A stretch of 23,159 nucleotides of DNA from QYOJ01 sp964642545 (GCA_964642545.1 CAZXQU010000046.1:1-23159), one strand, 5' to 3'. Shown: positions 1 through 8,305, counted from the stretch's first letter. The notes: generated from the letters alone by a model not told the origin. Translations and numbers: made by a program.

Positions 1-1
1 T

Positions 2-325
2 ACACCGATGGGGTACTGGTTCCTGATGGAAATGGTGGGATTTGTGCTGCTGCCTATGACACTCTTTTATATCAGTTACCGGCGTGGGAATGTGAACCTG
101 ATTAGAATGGCAGCGATTCTGACGATGCTGGGTATCATCCTCAACCGGTTGAATGTGACGGTCATTGGATTCAGATGGGATGCAGCCGTTCACTATATCC
201 CTTCCTGGATGGAGATCGTTGTAACCCTGACCGTTATTTTCACGGAGATATGGATCTTCAGATGGGTAATTCGCCGGATGCCGGTGTTATCCGATTCCCC
301 ATCCTGGGCACATCACGAACATTAA
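2..325 (+). CDS. NrfD/HybB-family membrane subunit, C-terminal part (5' end outside window)
   Basis: This is the 3' end of a gene that enters from the left edge; the frame is open back to base 2, so the first Met at base 8 is probably internal. About 107 residues are visible, forming three hydrophobic segments: one after GYWFLMEM, one around MAAILTMLGIILNRLNV, and one around SWMEIVVTLTVIF. The pattern RLNVTVIGF followed by YIPSWMEI is typical of the last helices of NrfD/HybB/PsrC-type proteins. These are multi-helix membrane subunits that exchange electrons with the quinone pool in complexes with iron-sulfur and cytochrome c subunits. The partners would lie upstream, outside the window. It ends 18 bases before the H-protein-like gene and is probably cotranscribed with it. 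The family call is fairly sure; which complex it belongs to cannot be told. Confidence 0.8.
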   Translation, partial: TPMGYWFLMEMVGFVLLPMTLFYISYRRGNVNLIRMAAILTMLGIILNRLNVTVIGFRWDAAVHYIPSWMEIVVTLTVIFTEIWIFRWVIRRMPVLSDSPSWAHHEH

Positions 326-343
326 ACCAAAAAAACAGATACT

Positions 344-1069
344 ATGGACGGATTTAGCTATTACAACATCTTTGATACGAAAGGTATAGAATACCTGATC
401 ATCATTGCATTCCTGATTCTTTTTATCCCTTTCTCAATCATTCTGAATAAGAAAGTGAAAATCAAACAGGAGATCCAAAAAGCGCTGGGAGCGCTTACAT
501 CTGCTATCCTGAAAATCCCTCAGGGAGTTTTCTTCAGCAGGTACCATACCTGGGCTCATCTGGCCAAATCGGGTGAAGCCACCGTAGGAATGGATGACCT
601 ATTACTGCATCTCACCGGCGAAGTCAATGTAAGCTTTCTGAAAGAACCGGGCGATCTGATTTTAAAAGGAGAAGAGATGGTAGCGCTGGACCATGAAGGG
701 AAATGTCTGAAACTATGCTCTCCCATTTCGGGCACTATCAGCGGAACCAATCTACCCTTGACAGAATCTTCAAGGCAGTTAGTGGATGATCCCTATGAAA
801 GTGGTTGGGTATACCGTATTCGACCTTCCGACTGGGCAGCAGAAACGGGATCCTGTTTACTTGCCGGTGCAGCTTCAGAATGGATGAAACATGAACTCGA
901 TCGGTTCAAGGATTTCCTGGCTGGCGCCTGGCCTAAATATGCACCCGAAGCCTCGATGGTTGCATTGCAGGATGGCGGTGAATTACAGGATCACCTTCTC
1001 CCTGAATTTCCTGATGGATTGTGGCAGGATTTTCAATCCGAATTTCTGACTCCCAGAGAGAAAATGTAA
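344..1069 (+). CDS. Membrane-anchored GcvH-like (lipoyl-domain fold) protein lacking the lipoyl lysine
   Basis: The 241-residue protein has one N-terminal membrane helix (about 16-35), a basic stretch (36-45), and a domain at about 67-165 that follows the glycine-cleavage H protein along its length. It opens with YHTWAHL where H protein has a DHEW-like motif, continues with GEATVG, then SPISGTISGTN (126-136), then DDPYESGWVYRIRPSDW. The lipoyl segment aligns without gaps over the 36 residues ending in SP, and the modified lysine falls on Gly119; Lys120 is one position away. A further 75 or so residues have no recognised domain. True GcvH is soluble and about 125-130 residues long, so this is not the glycine cleavage subunit. 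It follows the NrfD-type gene and precedes a terminator, so it is probably an accessory of that membrane complex. The fold call is confident, the role is inferred. Confidence 0.72.
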   Translation: MDGFSYYNIFDTKGIEYLIIIAFLILFIPFSIILNKKVKIKQEIQKALGALTSAILKIPQGVFFSRYHTWAHLAKSGEATVGMDDLLLHLTGEVNVSFLKEPGDLILKGEEMVALDHEGKCLKLCSPISGTISGTNLPLTESSRQLVDDPYESGWVYRIRPSDWAAETGSCLLAGAASEWMKHELDRFKDFLAGAWPKYAPEASMVALQDGGELQDHLLPEFPDGLWQDFQSEFLTPREKM

Positions 1070-1093
1070 CGGATAACACGATTTATATGAAAT

Positions 1094-1123
1094 AAAAAAC
1101 TGGCGGAATAACGCCAGTTTTTT
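1094..1123 (+). terminator. Intrinsic terminator after the NrfD/GcvH-like operon
   Basis: A perfect 12-bp inverted repeat (arms 1094-1105 and 1112-1123) encloses the 6-base loop gaataa. The core is ACTGGCG/CGCCAGT, flanked by six A's on the left and six T's on the right. The A/T-symmetric shape would let it work in both directions. It lies 24 bases after the GcvH-like stop and separates that operon from the sensor kinase. Confidence 0.9.
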
Positions 1124-1190
1124 AGTAAATTGCAAAGGCTTTCAAAACACTGCTACATCGGTAGAGTTATTCAAATATATTCATTTCAAC

Positions 1191-2864
1191 ATGGGATTCT
1201 TTACCAAATCACCTGACAAGGGTTTTAACGGAAGGTCACTGCTGAAGCCATATACATTATTCCGTTCTTCGATCTACGGAAGGGTGGTGTATATCATTTT
1301 TGGCACTTCCCTTTTTTTATTCATCTCCTTCAGTATCATCTTCCGCTCGGTGAATGAAGAGTACCTGAATACGGTTATCCGGCAAAACGGGAACAACATT
1401 GGCTCCATCGTCAGGGGATCACTTTATCAGTCCATGCTTGAAAACGATAAAAGTACGCTTCAGAACACACTGGATATTATCAACACCATGCCAGGTATCG
1501 ATGAAGTCAATATGTACGATAGCCGAAATAATCTTGTCTATACCTCGATACCACCAATGGCAGCCGACAGCCATGCGAACCCGAATTGCATCACCTGTCA
1601 CAATGACTTTCAAAACATGTTTCCCGGAAATAAGACACACTATCAGGTGTTGAATATCGACAGCGAATGTAAAATGAACTGTTCATTATATGATTCCCGG
1701 CTGTTATTGATCAAGGTTCCTATCCTGAATGAGAAATCCTGTTACGAAAGCTCCTGCCATGCGCACAAACCCAGCGACGAAATTCTCGGCTCACTCATCA
1801 TTAAACTTCCACTGGAGGAGTTGGATATGGCGGAGGAAAAGTCGTCGGCAGAGTTCTACCTGCTGGCGATTCTCACTACACTTTTCCTTATTGGTATGCT
1901 CATTGTTTTTACCAGGCGCAGGATCAAAGATCCACTTAATGAACTGGTGAAAGCGAGTTTGGCTGTTGCAAACGGAGATATAAGTATGCGTTTGGAGATT
2001 AAGCCCAACCAACTGGAAGATATGAAAACTGTCTCCAGGGCTTTCAATGAAATGTTAGATAATTTGCAGGCCGCAACAAATGAACTAGAGAATTGGTCTC
2101 AGCAGCTGGAGTATAAGGTTCAACGAAAATCAGAAGAACTTAGCGCTGCCCAAAACGAACTGATCCACATCGAGCGTTTGGCCTCCCTGGGTAAGTTATC
2201 ATCTTCGGTAGCCCATGAAATTAATAACCCATTATCCGGGATTCTTATTTACACAAAACTGATATACAAACAGTTAAGTAATCCAGATCTCTTTAATATC
2301 AAACGTGAATCCATTCTTAAGCATCTGATCCTGATCGAAAATGAGGCGAAGCGTTGTGGGGATATTGTAAAAGGACTGCTGGAGTTTTCGCGAAAAGACC
2401 AGGAGAATATGGAGCCCAGGCATCTGCATGAGATTCTGAGGGAGACATATGAATTGATGACGCATCCTATTAAAATTGCCAATATTCATTTTTATACTGA
2501 TTTTATTGCTACCAGCGACCTGATCAATTGCAGTCCGAACCAGATCAAACAAGCCTGTGTGGCTATCCTTGTAAATGCGAGTGAAGCCGTTCTTGAAAAT
2601 GGAGAGATCATTATCAGAACATTTAACCCCGATTCCGAAACTGTTCGCGTGGAGATCATTGATAACGGGATTGGCATTGCACCCGGGGATATTCCACATA
2701 TTTTCGAACCGTTCTTTTCAACAAAACAGAGCGCCAGCGGGATTGGACTTGGACTTGCAATCGTCCATGGAATCATTCAGAGTCATAAAAGTGAAATCCA
2801 GGTGAAATCAGAGCCTGGAAAAGGTTCAATATTTTCTATTACAATACCTTTGATAAAGAATTAA
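1191..2864 (+). CDS. Sensor histidine kinase with periplasmic haem c-like motifs
   Basis: The 557-residue protein is a membrane-bound kinase. A first helix (about 32-51) and a second (about 222-240) enclose a periplasmic sensor of about 170 residues. The sensor holds a canonical haem c attachment motif CITCH (133-137), a second, wider Cys-x4-Cys-His motif (C184, C189, H190), and a Cys-x3-Cys pair (C160, C164). A HAMP linker (about 241-295) and a coiled coil follow. The HisKA domain has phospho-acceptor His342 in SVAHEINNPLSG. The ATPase domain has the N box (N462), DNGIG (491-495) and GIGLGLAI (517-524). Ten bases separate it from the NtrC-type regulator, its evident partner. Related haem c sensor kinases are known in Geobacter and other redox-active bacteria. 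The likely signal is redox state or a small haem ligand, but whether haem is bound is inferred from motifs only. Confidence 0.9.
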   Translation: MGFFTKSPDKGFNGRSLLKPYTLFRSSIYGRVVYIIFGTSLFLFISFSIIFRSVNEEYLNTVIRQNGNNIGSIVRGSLYQSMLENDKSTLQNTLDIINTMPGIDEVNMYDSRNNLVYTSIPPMAADSHANPNCITCHNDFQNMFPGNKTHYQVLNIDSECKMNCSLYDSRLLLIKVPILNEKSCYESSCHAHKPSDEILGSLIIKLPLEELDMAEEKSSAEFYLLAILTTLFLIGMLIVFTRRRIKDPLNELVKASLAVANGDISMRLEIKPNQLEDMKTVSRAFNEMLDNLQAATNELENWSQQLEYKVQRKSEELSAAQNELIHIERLASLGKLSSSVAHEINNPLSGILIYTKLIYKQLSNPDLFNIKRESILKHLILIENEAKRCGDIVKGLLEFSRKDQENMEPRHLHEILRETYELMTHPIKIANIHFYTDFIATSDLINCSPNQIKQACVAILVNASEAVLENGEIIIRTFNPDSETVRVEIIDNGIGIAPGDIPHIFEPFFSTKQSASGIGLGLAIVHGIIQSHKSEIQVKSEPGKGSIFSITIPLIKN

Positions 2865-2874
2865 ACAGCAGATC

Positions 2875-4212
2875 ATGCCAAAAAAGATTTCAATTTTAGT
2901 CGTTGACGATGAAGATTCTGTCAGGGATTCTTTGACCAATTGGTTTCTGGAAGACGGATTTCAGGTGGATTCGGCTGAAAATGCTAAAAGAGCGCTCCAA
3001 CTGTTAGAGCACAGGCAATACGACATTATCCTTGCCGACATTAAAATGCCGGGGATGGATGGATTGGAGATGTTGAAACGAATCAAAGACCTGAAGTCAG
3101 AATCCATTGTTATTATGATGACAGCCTTCGCGACCGTCAACACCGCAGTGATGGCACTAAAAAACGGGGCTTTTGACTATATCACCAAACCGTTTGATCC
3201 CGATGACCTCTCGCATCTCATCCGGAATGCTTCCAAGCAGATATCCCTGACAAAGGAAAATGAGACCCTGAAAACCAAAGTATTCGTGCTCGAGAACGTG
3301 GAAGATCTCATTGGGAAGTGTGAAGCAGTGAAAAACTTACTGAACCAGGTGGAGAGTGTCGCCCAGTCAAATGCTTCCGTTATCATTACAGGCGAAAGCG
3401 GAACCGGAAAAGAGTTAGTTGCCCGTGCAATTCATTCCAACTCTGCCCGCAAATATTACCCCCTGGTAAGTGTACATTGTGGAGCCCTTACTGAAAGTTT
3501 GCTCGAGAGTGAACTGTTTGGTCATGAAAAAGGCGCTTTCACCGGAGCTATTTACAACAGGAAGGGTCGGTTTGAGATGGCCGACAGCGGTACGATTTTC
3601 CTGGATGAGATCGCCACTATCACGCCTAAGATGCAGGTTGAGTTGCTGCGCGTTCTCGAGAGTAAAACGTTTGTCAGGGTGGGAGGGAACAAAGAGATCT
3701 CCTCTGACTTCAGGGTCATTTGTGCCACCAACAGGGATTTGAAGACGCTGGTAAAACAGGGAATCTTCAGGGAAGATCTATACTACAGGCTAAATGTGGT
3801 AAATATCAATGTTCCTCCGCTGCGTGAACGGGTAGAGGATATTCCCTTGCTGATAGAGTATTTCATCCGAAAATACTGTACAAAAATGAATAAACCGATA
3901 ATCACGATAGAGGATGTGGCATTGAAACGTCTTGAGGCATACTCCTTTCCCGGGAATATCCGTGAGCTTGAAAATATGATTGAGCGGGCAATCGTGATTG
4001 GTACAGGGAAAAAGATCTCACTGAAAGATTTGCCATTCGGGAAAGAGATGATGGATAATTCGGTGGAGAGTCTGGAAGATTTTGAAAGGAACTTCATCAT
4101 GCAGATTCTGAATAAATATAGCTGGAATATAACCCACACAGCAAAAGCATTGCAGGTTGACAGGGTGACCTTGTATAACAAGATTAAAAAGTATGATTTG
4201 AAACCTGATTAA
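2875..4212 (+). CDS. NtrC-family sigma-54-dependent response regulator
   Basis: The 445-residue protein has the full three-domain plan. The receiver domain (1-120) has acidic residues D11/D12, phospho-acceptor Asp55 in LADIKMPGMDG and Lys105. The AAA+ domain (about 145-375) carries Walker A GESGTGKE (173-180), the sigma-54 contact loop GAFTGA (220-225), Walker B IFLDEI (241-246) and the arginine-finger region REDLYYRL. A C-terminal Fis-type helix-turn-helix ends the protein (about 405-440, with NITHTAKALQVDRVTLYNKIKK). The intact GAFTGA loop means it should activate RNA polymerase carrying sigma-54. It lies directly behind the haem-type kinase and in front of the archaemetzincin gene, apparently in one transcript. 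Likely targets include the neighbouring NrfD-type operon, but that promoter is outside the window. Confidence 0.95.
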   Translation: MPKKISILVVDDEDSVRDSLTNWFLEDGFQVDSAENAKRALQLLEHRQYDIILADIKMPGMDGLEMLKRIKDLKSESIVIMMTAFATVNTAVMALKNGAFDYITKPFDPDDLSHLIRNASKQISLTKENETLKTKVFVLENVEDLIGKCEAVKNLLNQVESVAQSNASVIITGESGTGKELVARAIHSNSARKYYPLVSVHCGALTESLLESELFGHEKGAFTGAIYNRKGRFEMADSGTIFLDEIATITPKMQVELLRVLESKTFVRVGGNKEISSDFRVICATNRDLKTLVKQGIFREDLYYRLNVVNINVPPLRERVEDIPLLIEYFIRKYCTKMNKPIITIEDVALKRLEAYSFPGNIRELENMIERAIVIGTGKKISLKDLPFGKEMMDNSVESLEDFERNFIMQILNKYSWNITHTAKALQVDRVTLYNKIKKYDLKPD

Positions 4213-4227
4213 CCGGAGCCCTGCCGA

Positions 4228-4767
4228 ATGATTCATCAAACCATCACATTGATCTCATGCGGGTATTTAAGGAGAGATCTTCTTGAGCAGATATCTGGTG
4301 CGGTCAAACAGGAGTTTTCATTTCCGGTAACCATCATAGAATTTCATCTGGATCTGACGGAATTTTACGATCCTGCGCGCAGGCAGTATGATGGAAATAA
4401 AATATTGAAAGCCGTTGACGATCTAACCCAGAAAAATTCATCAAAAACAATTGGATTGCTGAATGTTGACCTGTTTATTCCCATTTTAACCTATATTTTC
4501 GGGCAGGCTATCCTGAATGGCCATACCGGTATCGCCTCTTTTTACCGTTTAAGCAATGAGCATTATGGCCTGGAGCCTGATGATGATTTGATGATTTTAC
4601 GGTTTACCAAGGTAGTGATCCATGAGTTGGGTCATGCTTTCGGACTGATCCATTGTGCCAGCCCTACCTGTGTGATGCGCCCCAGCACTTATGTGGAGGA
4701 TATTGATCAAAAAAGCCTCCATCTTTGCTCTCATTGCATGGTGAAATTTCGCGAAAAGAATATATAG
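4228..4767 (+). CDS. amzA: Archaemetzincin-type zinc metalloprotease
   Basis: The 179-residue protein carries the archaemetzincin signature at about residues 133-172: HELGHAFGLIHC, then Cys-x4-Cys-x-Met, then a late CSHC pair. The three histidines of HExxHxxGxxH bind the catalytic zinc, and the four cysteines form the second, structural zinc site that separates archaemetzincins from other metzincins. The Met of CVM is the expected Met-turn. Length matches prokaryotic members (about 180 residues). No signal peptide is seen, so it should be cytoplasmic. Substrates of this family are poorly known. It starts 15 bases after the regulator's stop codon, with no good Shine-Dalgarno sequence, and is probably the last gene of the two-component operon. 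It is convergent with copA, 19 bases away. Confidence 0.9.
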   Translation: MIHQTITLISCGYLRRDLLEQISGAVKQEFSFPVTIIEFHLDLTEFYDPARRQYDGNKILKAVDDLTQKNSSKTIGLLNVDLFIPILTYIFGQAILNGHTGIASFYRLSNEHYGLEPDDDLMILRFTKVVIHELGHAFGLIHCASPTCVMRPSTYVEDIDQKSLHLCSHCMVKFREKNI

Positions 4768-4775
4768 AAGCAGTG

Positions 4776-4819
4776 AAAAACCGGGGTTATATCACCTGTG
4801 ATGGCATCTTGAACCCCCG
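4776..4819 (-). terminator. Possible weak terminator at the end of copA
   Basis: Read on the minus strand, GGGGTT (4812-4817) can pair with AACCCC (4783-4788) across a 23-base loop, and a run of five T's follows (4776-4780). The loop is long and the stem overlaps the last copA codons, so this is only a candidate. Confidence 0.25.
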
Positions 4820-7237
4820 TAACCGAAGGCTGTTGGTTACCACAAAAATCGAACTGAGGGCCATGGCACCGGCAGCAAACATAGGGCTGAGCAACCCGGA
4901 AGCTGCTATTGGGATGAGAGCCACGTTATACAGGAATGCCCAGACCAGGTTCTGAACGATGGTTTTCGACGTGCCGCGTGATAAGGAGATGGCCCGGCCA
5001 ACCCCGCAGAGATCGCCACTAATTAATGTAATTCCTGCTGCGGCAATGGCGATATCTGTTCCGGTACCAATGGCAATACCTACATCGGCCTGGGCCAGTG
5101 CAGGAGCGTCGTTAATCCCGTCGCCCACCATCGCCACCCTCGGGTGAGCAGAACTCCCCAGGGTTGTTTCATCCTGAAACCGTTTAATTGCACCGGCTTT
5201 GCCTCCGGGTAAAACTTCAGCGATCACCTGCTCAATACCAACCTGTTTGGCAATAGCATCTGCCGAACGCTGATTGTCACCGGTAATCATCACGATATCC
5301 ATCCCGAGCAGTTTCAATTCGTCGACAGCCTCCTTTGCCCCAGGCTTCAGGGTATCCGCAACGGCAATGATACCGATAGGTTTAGCTGGTTCATCTCCGT
5401 CAATGGAACCAATTGCCACAATCATAGCTGTCTTCCCCTCCTGCTGAAGTTTCAAAACATCAGGCTCGAATGCTGTGGTTGAAATACCTTCGTTCTGCAT
5501 CATCCTGAGGTTGCCAACAATAACCTCTTTATCATCAACAAAAGCCCTGATGCCAAAACCTCCGAATGATCTGAACTGCTGTGGATCGACCAACTTCAGT
5601 TTCTTCTCTTCAGCAGCTTTTAACATGGCACGACTTAAGGGATGTTCTGAGCCACGCTCTGCACTGGCAGCAATATGAAGGATTTGATCAATCAAATGAT
5701 TGTTTATTGGGATAATATCAGTAACGTCAGGTTCCCCGCGGGTAATCGTTCCGGTTTTATCCAGAACAACAATGTTTACCTTCCCGGCTCGCTCAAGGAT
5801 CTCGCTGTTTTTAAACAGGATGCCGTTTTCAGCTCCTTTGGCAGTCCCCACAATGATCGCTGTTGGCGTTGCCAGTCCGATTGCACACGGACAAGCAATG
5901 ACAAGAACAGCAATGGCGTTGAGCATGGCATCCGTCCACTCGATGTGGGCAACAAACAACCAGGCCGCAAAGGTGAGCAGGGCAATAACAATAATAATGG
6001 GGACGAAATACTTGCCAATCTCATCGGTCAGTTTCTGAATCGGGGCCTTGCTCCCCTGGGCATCTTGCACCATCTTTACAATTTGCGACAACGCTGTATT
6101 TTTACCCACTTTGGTTGCTTCGAAGCGGATCAGTCCTTCACGGTTGATGGTTGAGCCAATCACTTCATCGCCAGGTCCTTTGCTAACGGGCATTGACTCA
6201 CCTGTAATCATGGACTCTTCAACAGCGGATCTGCCCTCCATGATAATCCCATCAACTGGAATTTTCCCTCCAGGCCTTACAACAATGATATCTCCTACCA
6301 ATACCTCATTGATGTTGATTTCCATTTCAACGCCATTCCGAACCACAATGGCTGTTTTGGCACGCAATCCCATCAAGGCTTTCAATGCCTGGGAAGTTTT
6401 TCCTTTGGCCCGTGCTTCAAGGTACTTGCCAAGCTTGATCAAGGTAATGATGGCTGCTCCGGTTTCGAAGTAAACATAGGGGCTGTCAATGATCCCGACC
6501 GTGACCAGGAGACTGGAGAAATAGGCAGCTGACGAGCCCAGCATGATCAACACATCCATATTGGCGCTGCCGAAGCGAAGACTTTTATAGGCTCCTACAT
6601 AGAACTGCCAGCCCACATAAAACTGCACGATGGTTGCAGCGAAGAGCATGGCATATTGATCGTAGCTATATCCGACCACCTCAAAATCGCTCATCATGCT
6701 GTAAACAATGAGCGGTAAGGTGAAGATGATCCCGACAATCAGCAGGTTCCTCTGTTTCCTGAGTTCATGTGATCGCACACTGGCTTCAACATCCTCCATC
6801 TCTTCAACATCACTGACCTGAACAATATCGAAACCGGCTTTTTTAATGACTCCGGCAAGTTCGGCAATACTTGTCATCCCTGGAATATATTCAAGGATCA
6901 CACGTTCGGTTCCATAACTCACGCTGGCTGAAAGAACGCCGTTTTGCCTGAGAAGTATTTTTTCCAGGGTCAACGCATCGGTGTTATCCTGTAAACCAGT
7001 GACAGGCAGATCGGTCTTGCCAACGGCTACACCATATCCAATCCGTTTTACGTTTTCAATAATATCCTTTTCGCTTGTCAGACCCGGATCAAATGAAATG
7101 ACCAGTTTTTCGCTTGCGAAATCAACATTGGCTTCCTGAATACCCGATGTTTTTCGAACACCTTTTTCAATCGTCAGCGCACAATTACTGCACGACAGGC
7201 CTGTTACAGGCAGGATGACAGTTTTAATCTCTATCAT
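4787..7237 (-). CDS. copA: Copper-exporting P1B-type ATPase (CopA-like)
   Basis: The 816-residue protein is a full-length heavy-metal P-type ATPase. HMA domain 1 (about 3-72) has the copper-binding CSNC (16-19). A second HMA-like domain (about 76-142) keeps the fold, but its cysteines are replaced (QDNTD, Asp84 and Asp87). Eight membrane segments are expected. The translocation motif is CPC (449-451); other marks are TGES (345-348), DKTGT with phospho-acceptor Asp493, the HP motif of the nucleotide-binding domain (532-533) and GDGIND (705-710). The seventh helix has Asn763 and the pair Tyr770-Asn771, and the eighth has MALSS (792-796); together with CPC these are the Cu(I)-specific (P1B-1) set. 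It would pump Cu(I) from the cytoplasm to the periplasm using ATP. It appears monocistronic, with an operator-like dyad upstream at 7289-7306. No copper regulator or chaperone lies beside it. Confidence 0.95.
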   Translation of the reverse strand: MIEIKTVILPVTGLSCSNCALTIEKGVRKTSGIQEANVDFASEKLVISFDPGLTSEKDIIENVKRIGYGVAVGKTDLPVTGLQDNTDALTLEKILLRQNGVLSASVSYGTERVILEYIPGMTSIAELAGVIKKAGFDIVQVSDVEEMEDVEASVRSHELRKQRNLLIVGIIFTLPLIVYSMMSDFEVVGYSYDQYAMLFAATIVQFYVGWQFYVGAYKSLRFGSANMDVLIMLGSSAAYFSSLLVTVGIIDSPYVYFETGAAIITLIKLGKYLEARAKGKTSQALKALMGLRAKTAIVVRNGVEMEININEVLVGDIIVVRPGGKIPVDGIIMEGRSAVEESMITGESMPVSKGPGDEVIGSTINREGLIRFEATKVGKNTALSQIVKMVQDAQGSKAPIQKLTDEIGKYFVPIIIVIALLTFAAWLFVAHIEWTDAMLNAIAVLVIACPCAIGLATPTAIIVGTAKGAENGILFKNSEILERAGKVNIVVLDKTGTITRGEPDVTDIIPINNHLIDQILHIAASAERGSEHPLSRAMLKAAEEKKLKLVDPQQFRSFGGFGIRAFVDDKEVIVGNLRMMQNEGISTTAFEPDVLKLQQEGKTAMIVAIGSIDGDEPAKPIGIIAVADTLKPGAKEAVDELKLLGMDIVMITGDNQRSADAIAKQVGIEQVIAEVLPGGKAGAIKRFQDETTLGSSAHPRVAMVGDGINDAPALAQADVGIAIGTGTDIAIAAAGITLISGDLCGVGRAISLSRGTSKTIVQNLVWAFLYNVALIPIAASGLLSPMFAAGAMALSSIFVVTNSLRLRGFKMPSQVI

Positions 7238-7288
7238 TTTACCCCGCTGGCATTTACTGAAGCATGTATAACCAATTTCAATGTAGTC

Positions 7289-7306
7289 TTACATATAAAT
7301 GTGTAA
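7289..7306. promoter_or_regulatory. Operator-like dyad upstream of copA
   Basis: An 18-base imperfect palindrome, TTACAyATwwATrTGTAA in generalised form, lies 52 bases upstream of the copA start. The TACA/TGTA half-sites resemble those bound by winged-helix metal or beta-lactam repressors of the CopY/BlaI type, but the spacing differs, so the regulator is unknown. It falls where the copA promoter should be. Confidence 0.35.
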
Positions 7307-7390
7307 ATGTAATGAATGAAATTCAAGCTTCACTAATTTGGAAGAAAATTGTGGATGATAAATGGCGCATGCAAGATAAAAGAAACAGGA

Positions 7391-8305
7391 TTATTGTTTT
7401 ATTAGTTTCTGCTGAACAGTCCAGGTATCTCCACTGATTCTTATCAAATACATTCCATTCGGCAAAAAACTGATATCCACTTCGGTTGTTTTGTTGTTCA
7501 ATTCCCGATGTAAAATAATTTCTCCGAAAAGATCATACACCCAAAGGTTTAAGGGCTGATCTTCAGCGCACTCAAGTATAATTCTTCCAGATGAAGGATT
7601 TGGATATAGTTTTATTTTTGGTTCTTTTATATCTCTGGACCCCACGTTAACATCCTTGATGCACCGAATACTTAACGCAATTGTTTTTGGAGTGGGATTG
7701 CGGTCGACCCCAGCAAACAGGTACCAAAAATAGCGACTCCAGGCAGAAGAAGAAGCGGATGCTGTGGATGTCCACCACAACCCATTTTCGTAAAGGCTTT
7801 GGAAAGTGAAATTAGTGCCAAGCATGCCACCGGGAAGACCTGTAAAATCGCTGCTATTGGTGGCACCTGTGTTGGGTGGTAACCAATGCGCCGTCCCGGC
7901 TTCTTTCATTTTACCACCGGCAATATAGGGGCCTCCAAGGAAAGATTCAACCACAGTCCATTCGGCATCTGTGGGAACATGCCATCCCGAAGGGCAAATT
8001 TCATTGATGTCAGTTGCAGCGTACCAATTATACAACACGCCATATACCGAATCAAAGGCAATAGAATCGTTGTTGTAATAACATCTTGCTCCCGTGATCA
8101 TACTACTCCATGAGATGCTACCGGGAACATGAGGAATAAGAACTCCGTTATCGTAATGTGTTGTTTTCAGGTTTTCTTTCAACCAAACCTGGCTACCGAT
8201 TGCGACAGTATGGTACACATTGCCATCATAGTCGGTTACTGTTTGTGCCTGGATCTTTATAGCAAAGATTGCGAGGCATGTGAAAAGCAGAATTTTTCTG
8301 TTCAT
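7391..8305 (-). CDS. Secreted FISUMP-domain protein with T9SS C-terminal sorting domain
   Basis: The 304-residue protein begins with a signal peptide (1-20, cut after IKIQA). A FISUMP domain (Fibrobacter succinogenes major paralogous domain, about 22-216) follows, recognisable from DYDGNVYHTVAIGSQVW, WLKENL, YGVLYNWYAA, CPSGWHVPTDAEW and the terminal SIRCIKD. The last 74 residues are a type A type IX secretion sorting domain: KLYPNPSSGR (232-241), VYDLFGE, LPNGMYLIRI, and a basic end. The protein should cross the outer membrane through the type IX system and end up on the surface or in the medium. The molecular role of FISUMP domains is unknown; they have a C-type-lectin-like look. The start is fixed by an unusually strong Shine-Dalgarno sequence just upstream. 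No operon partner is evident. Confidence 0.92.
   Translation of the reverse strand: MNRKILLFTCLAIFAIKIQAQTVTDYDGNVYHTVAIGSQVWLKENLKTTHYDNGVLIPHVPGSISWSSMITGARCYYNNDSIAFDSVYGVLYNWYAATDINEICPSGWHVPTDAEWTVVESFLGGPYIAGGKMKEAGTAHWLPPNTGATNSSDFTGLPGGMLGTNFTFQSLYENGLWWTSTASASSSAWSRYFWYLFAGVDRNPTPKTIALSIRCIKDVNVGSRDIKEPKIKLYPNPSSGRIILECAEDQPLNLWVYDLFGEIILHRELNNKTTEVDISFLPNGMYLIRISGDTWTVQQKLIKQ

Noticed and set aside
1301..1317. TGGCAC followed by a T-rich stretch as a sigma-54 promoter.
   Set aside because: It lies inside the kinase coding region and lacks the TTGC(A/T) -12 element at the required spacing.
3790..4239. Minus-strand open frames of 73 and 132 codons opposite the NtrC-type gene.
   Set aside because: Overlap with a gene having every expected catalytic motif; the antisense products have no family features.
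5675..6473. Plus-strand open frames of up to 159 codons opposite copA.
   Set aside because: They lie wholly inside the well-supported copA gene, have no recognisable domain, and read as low-complexity antisense frames.
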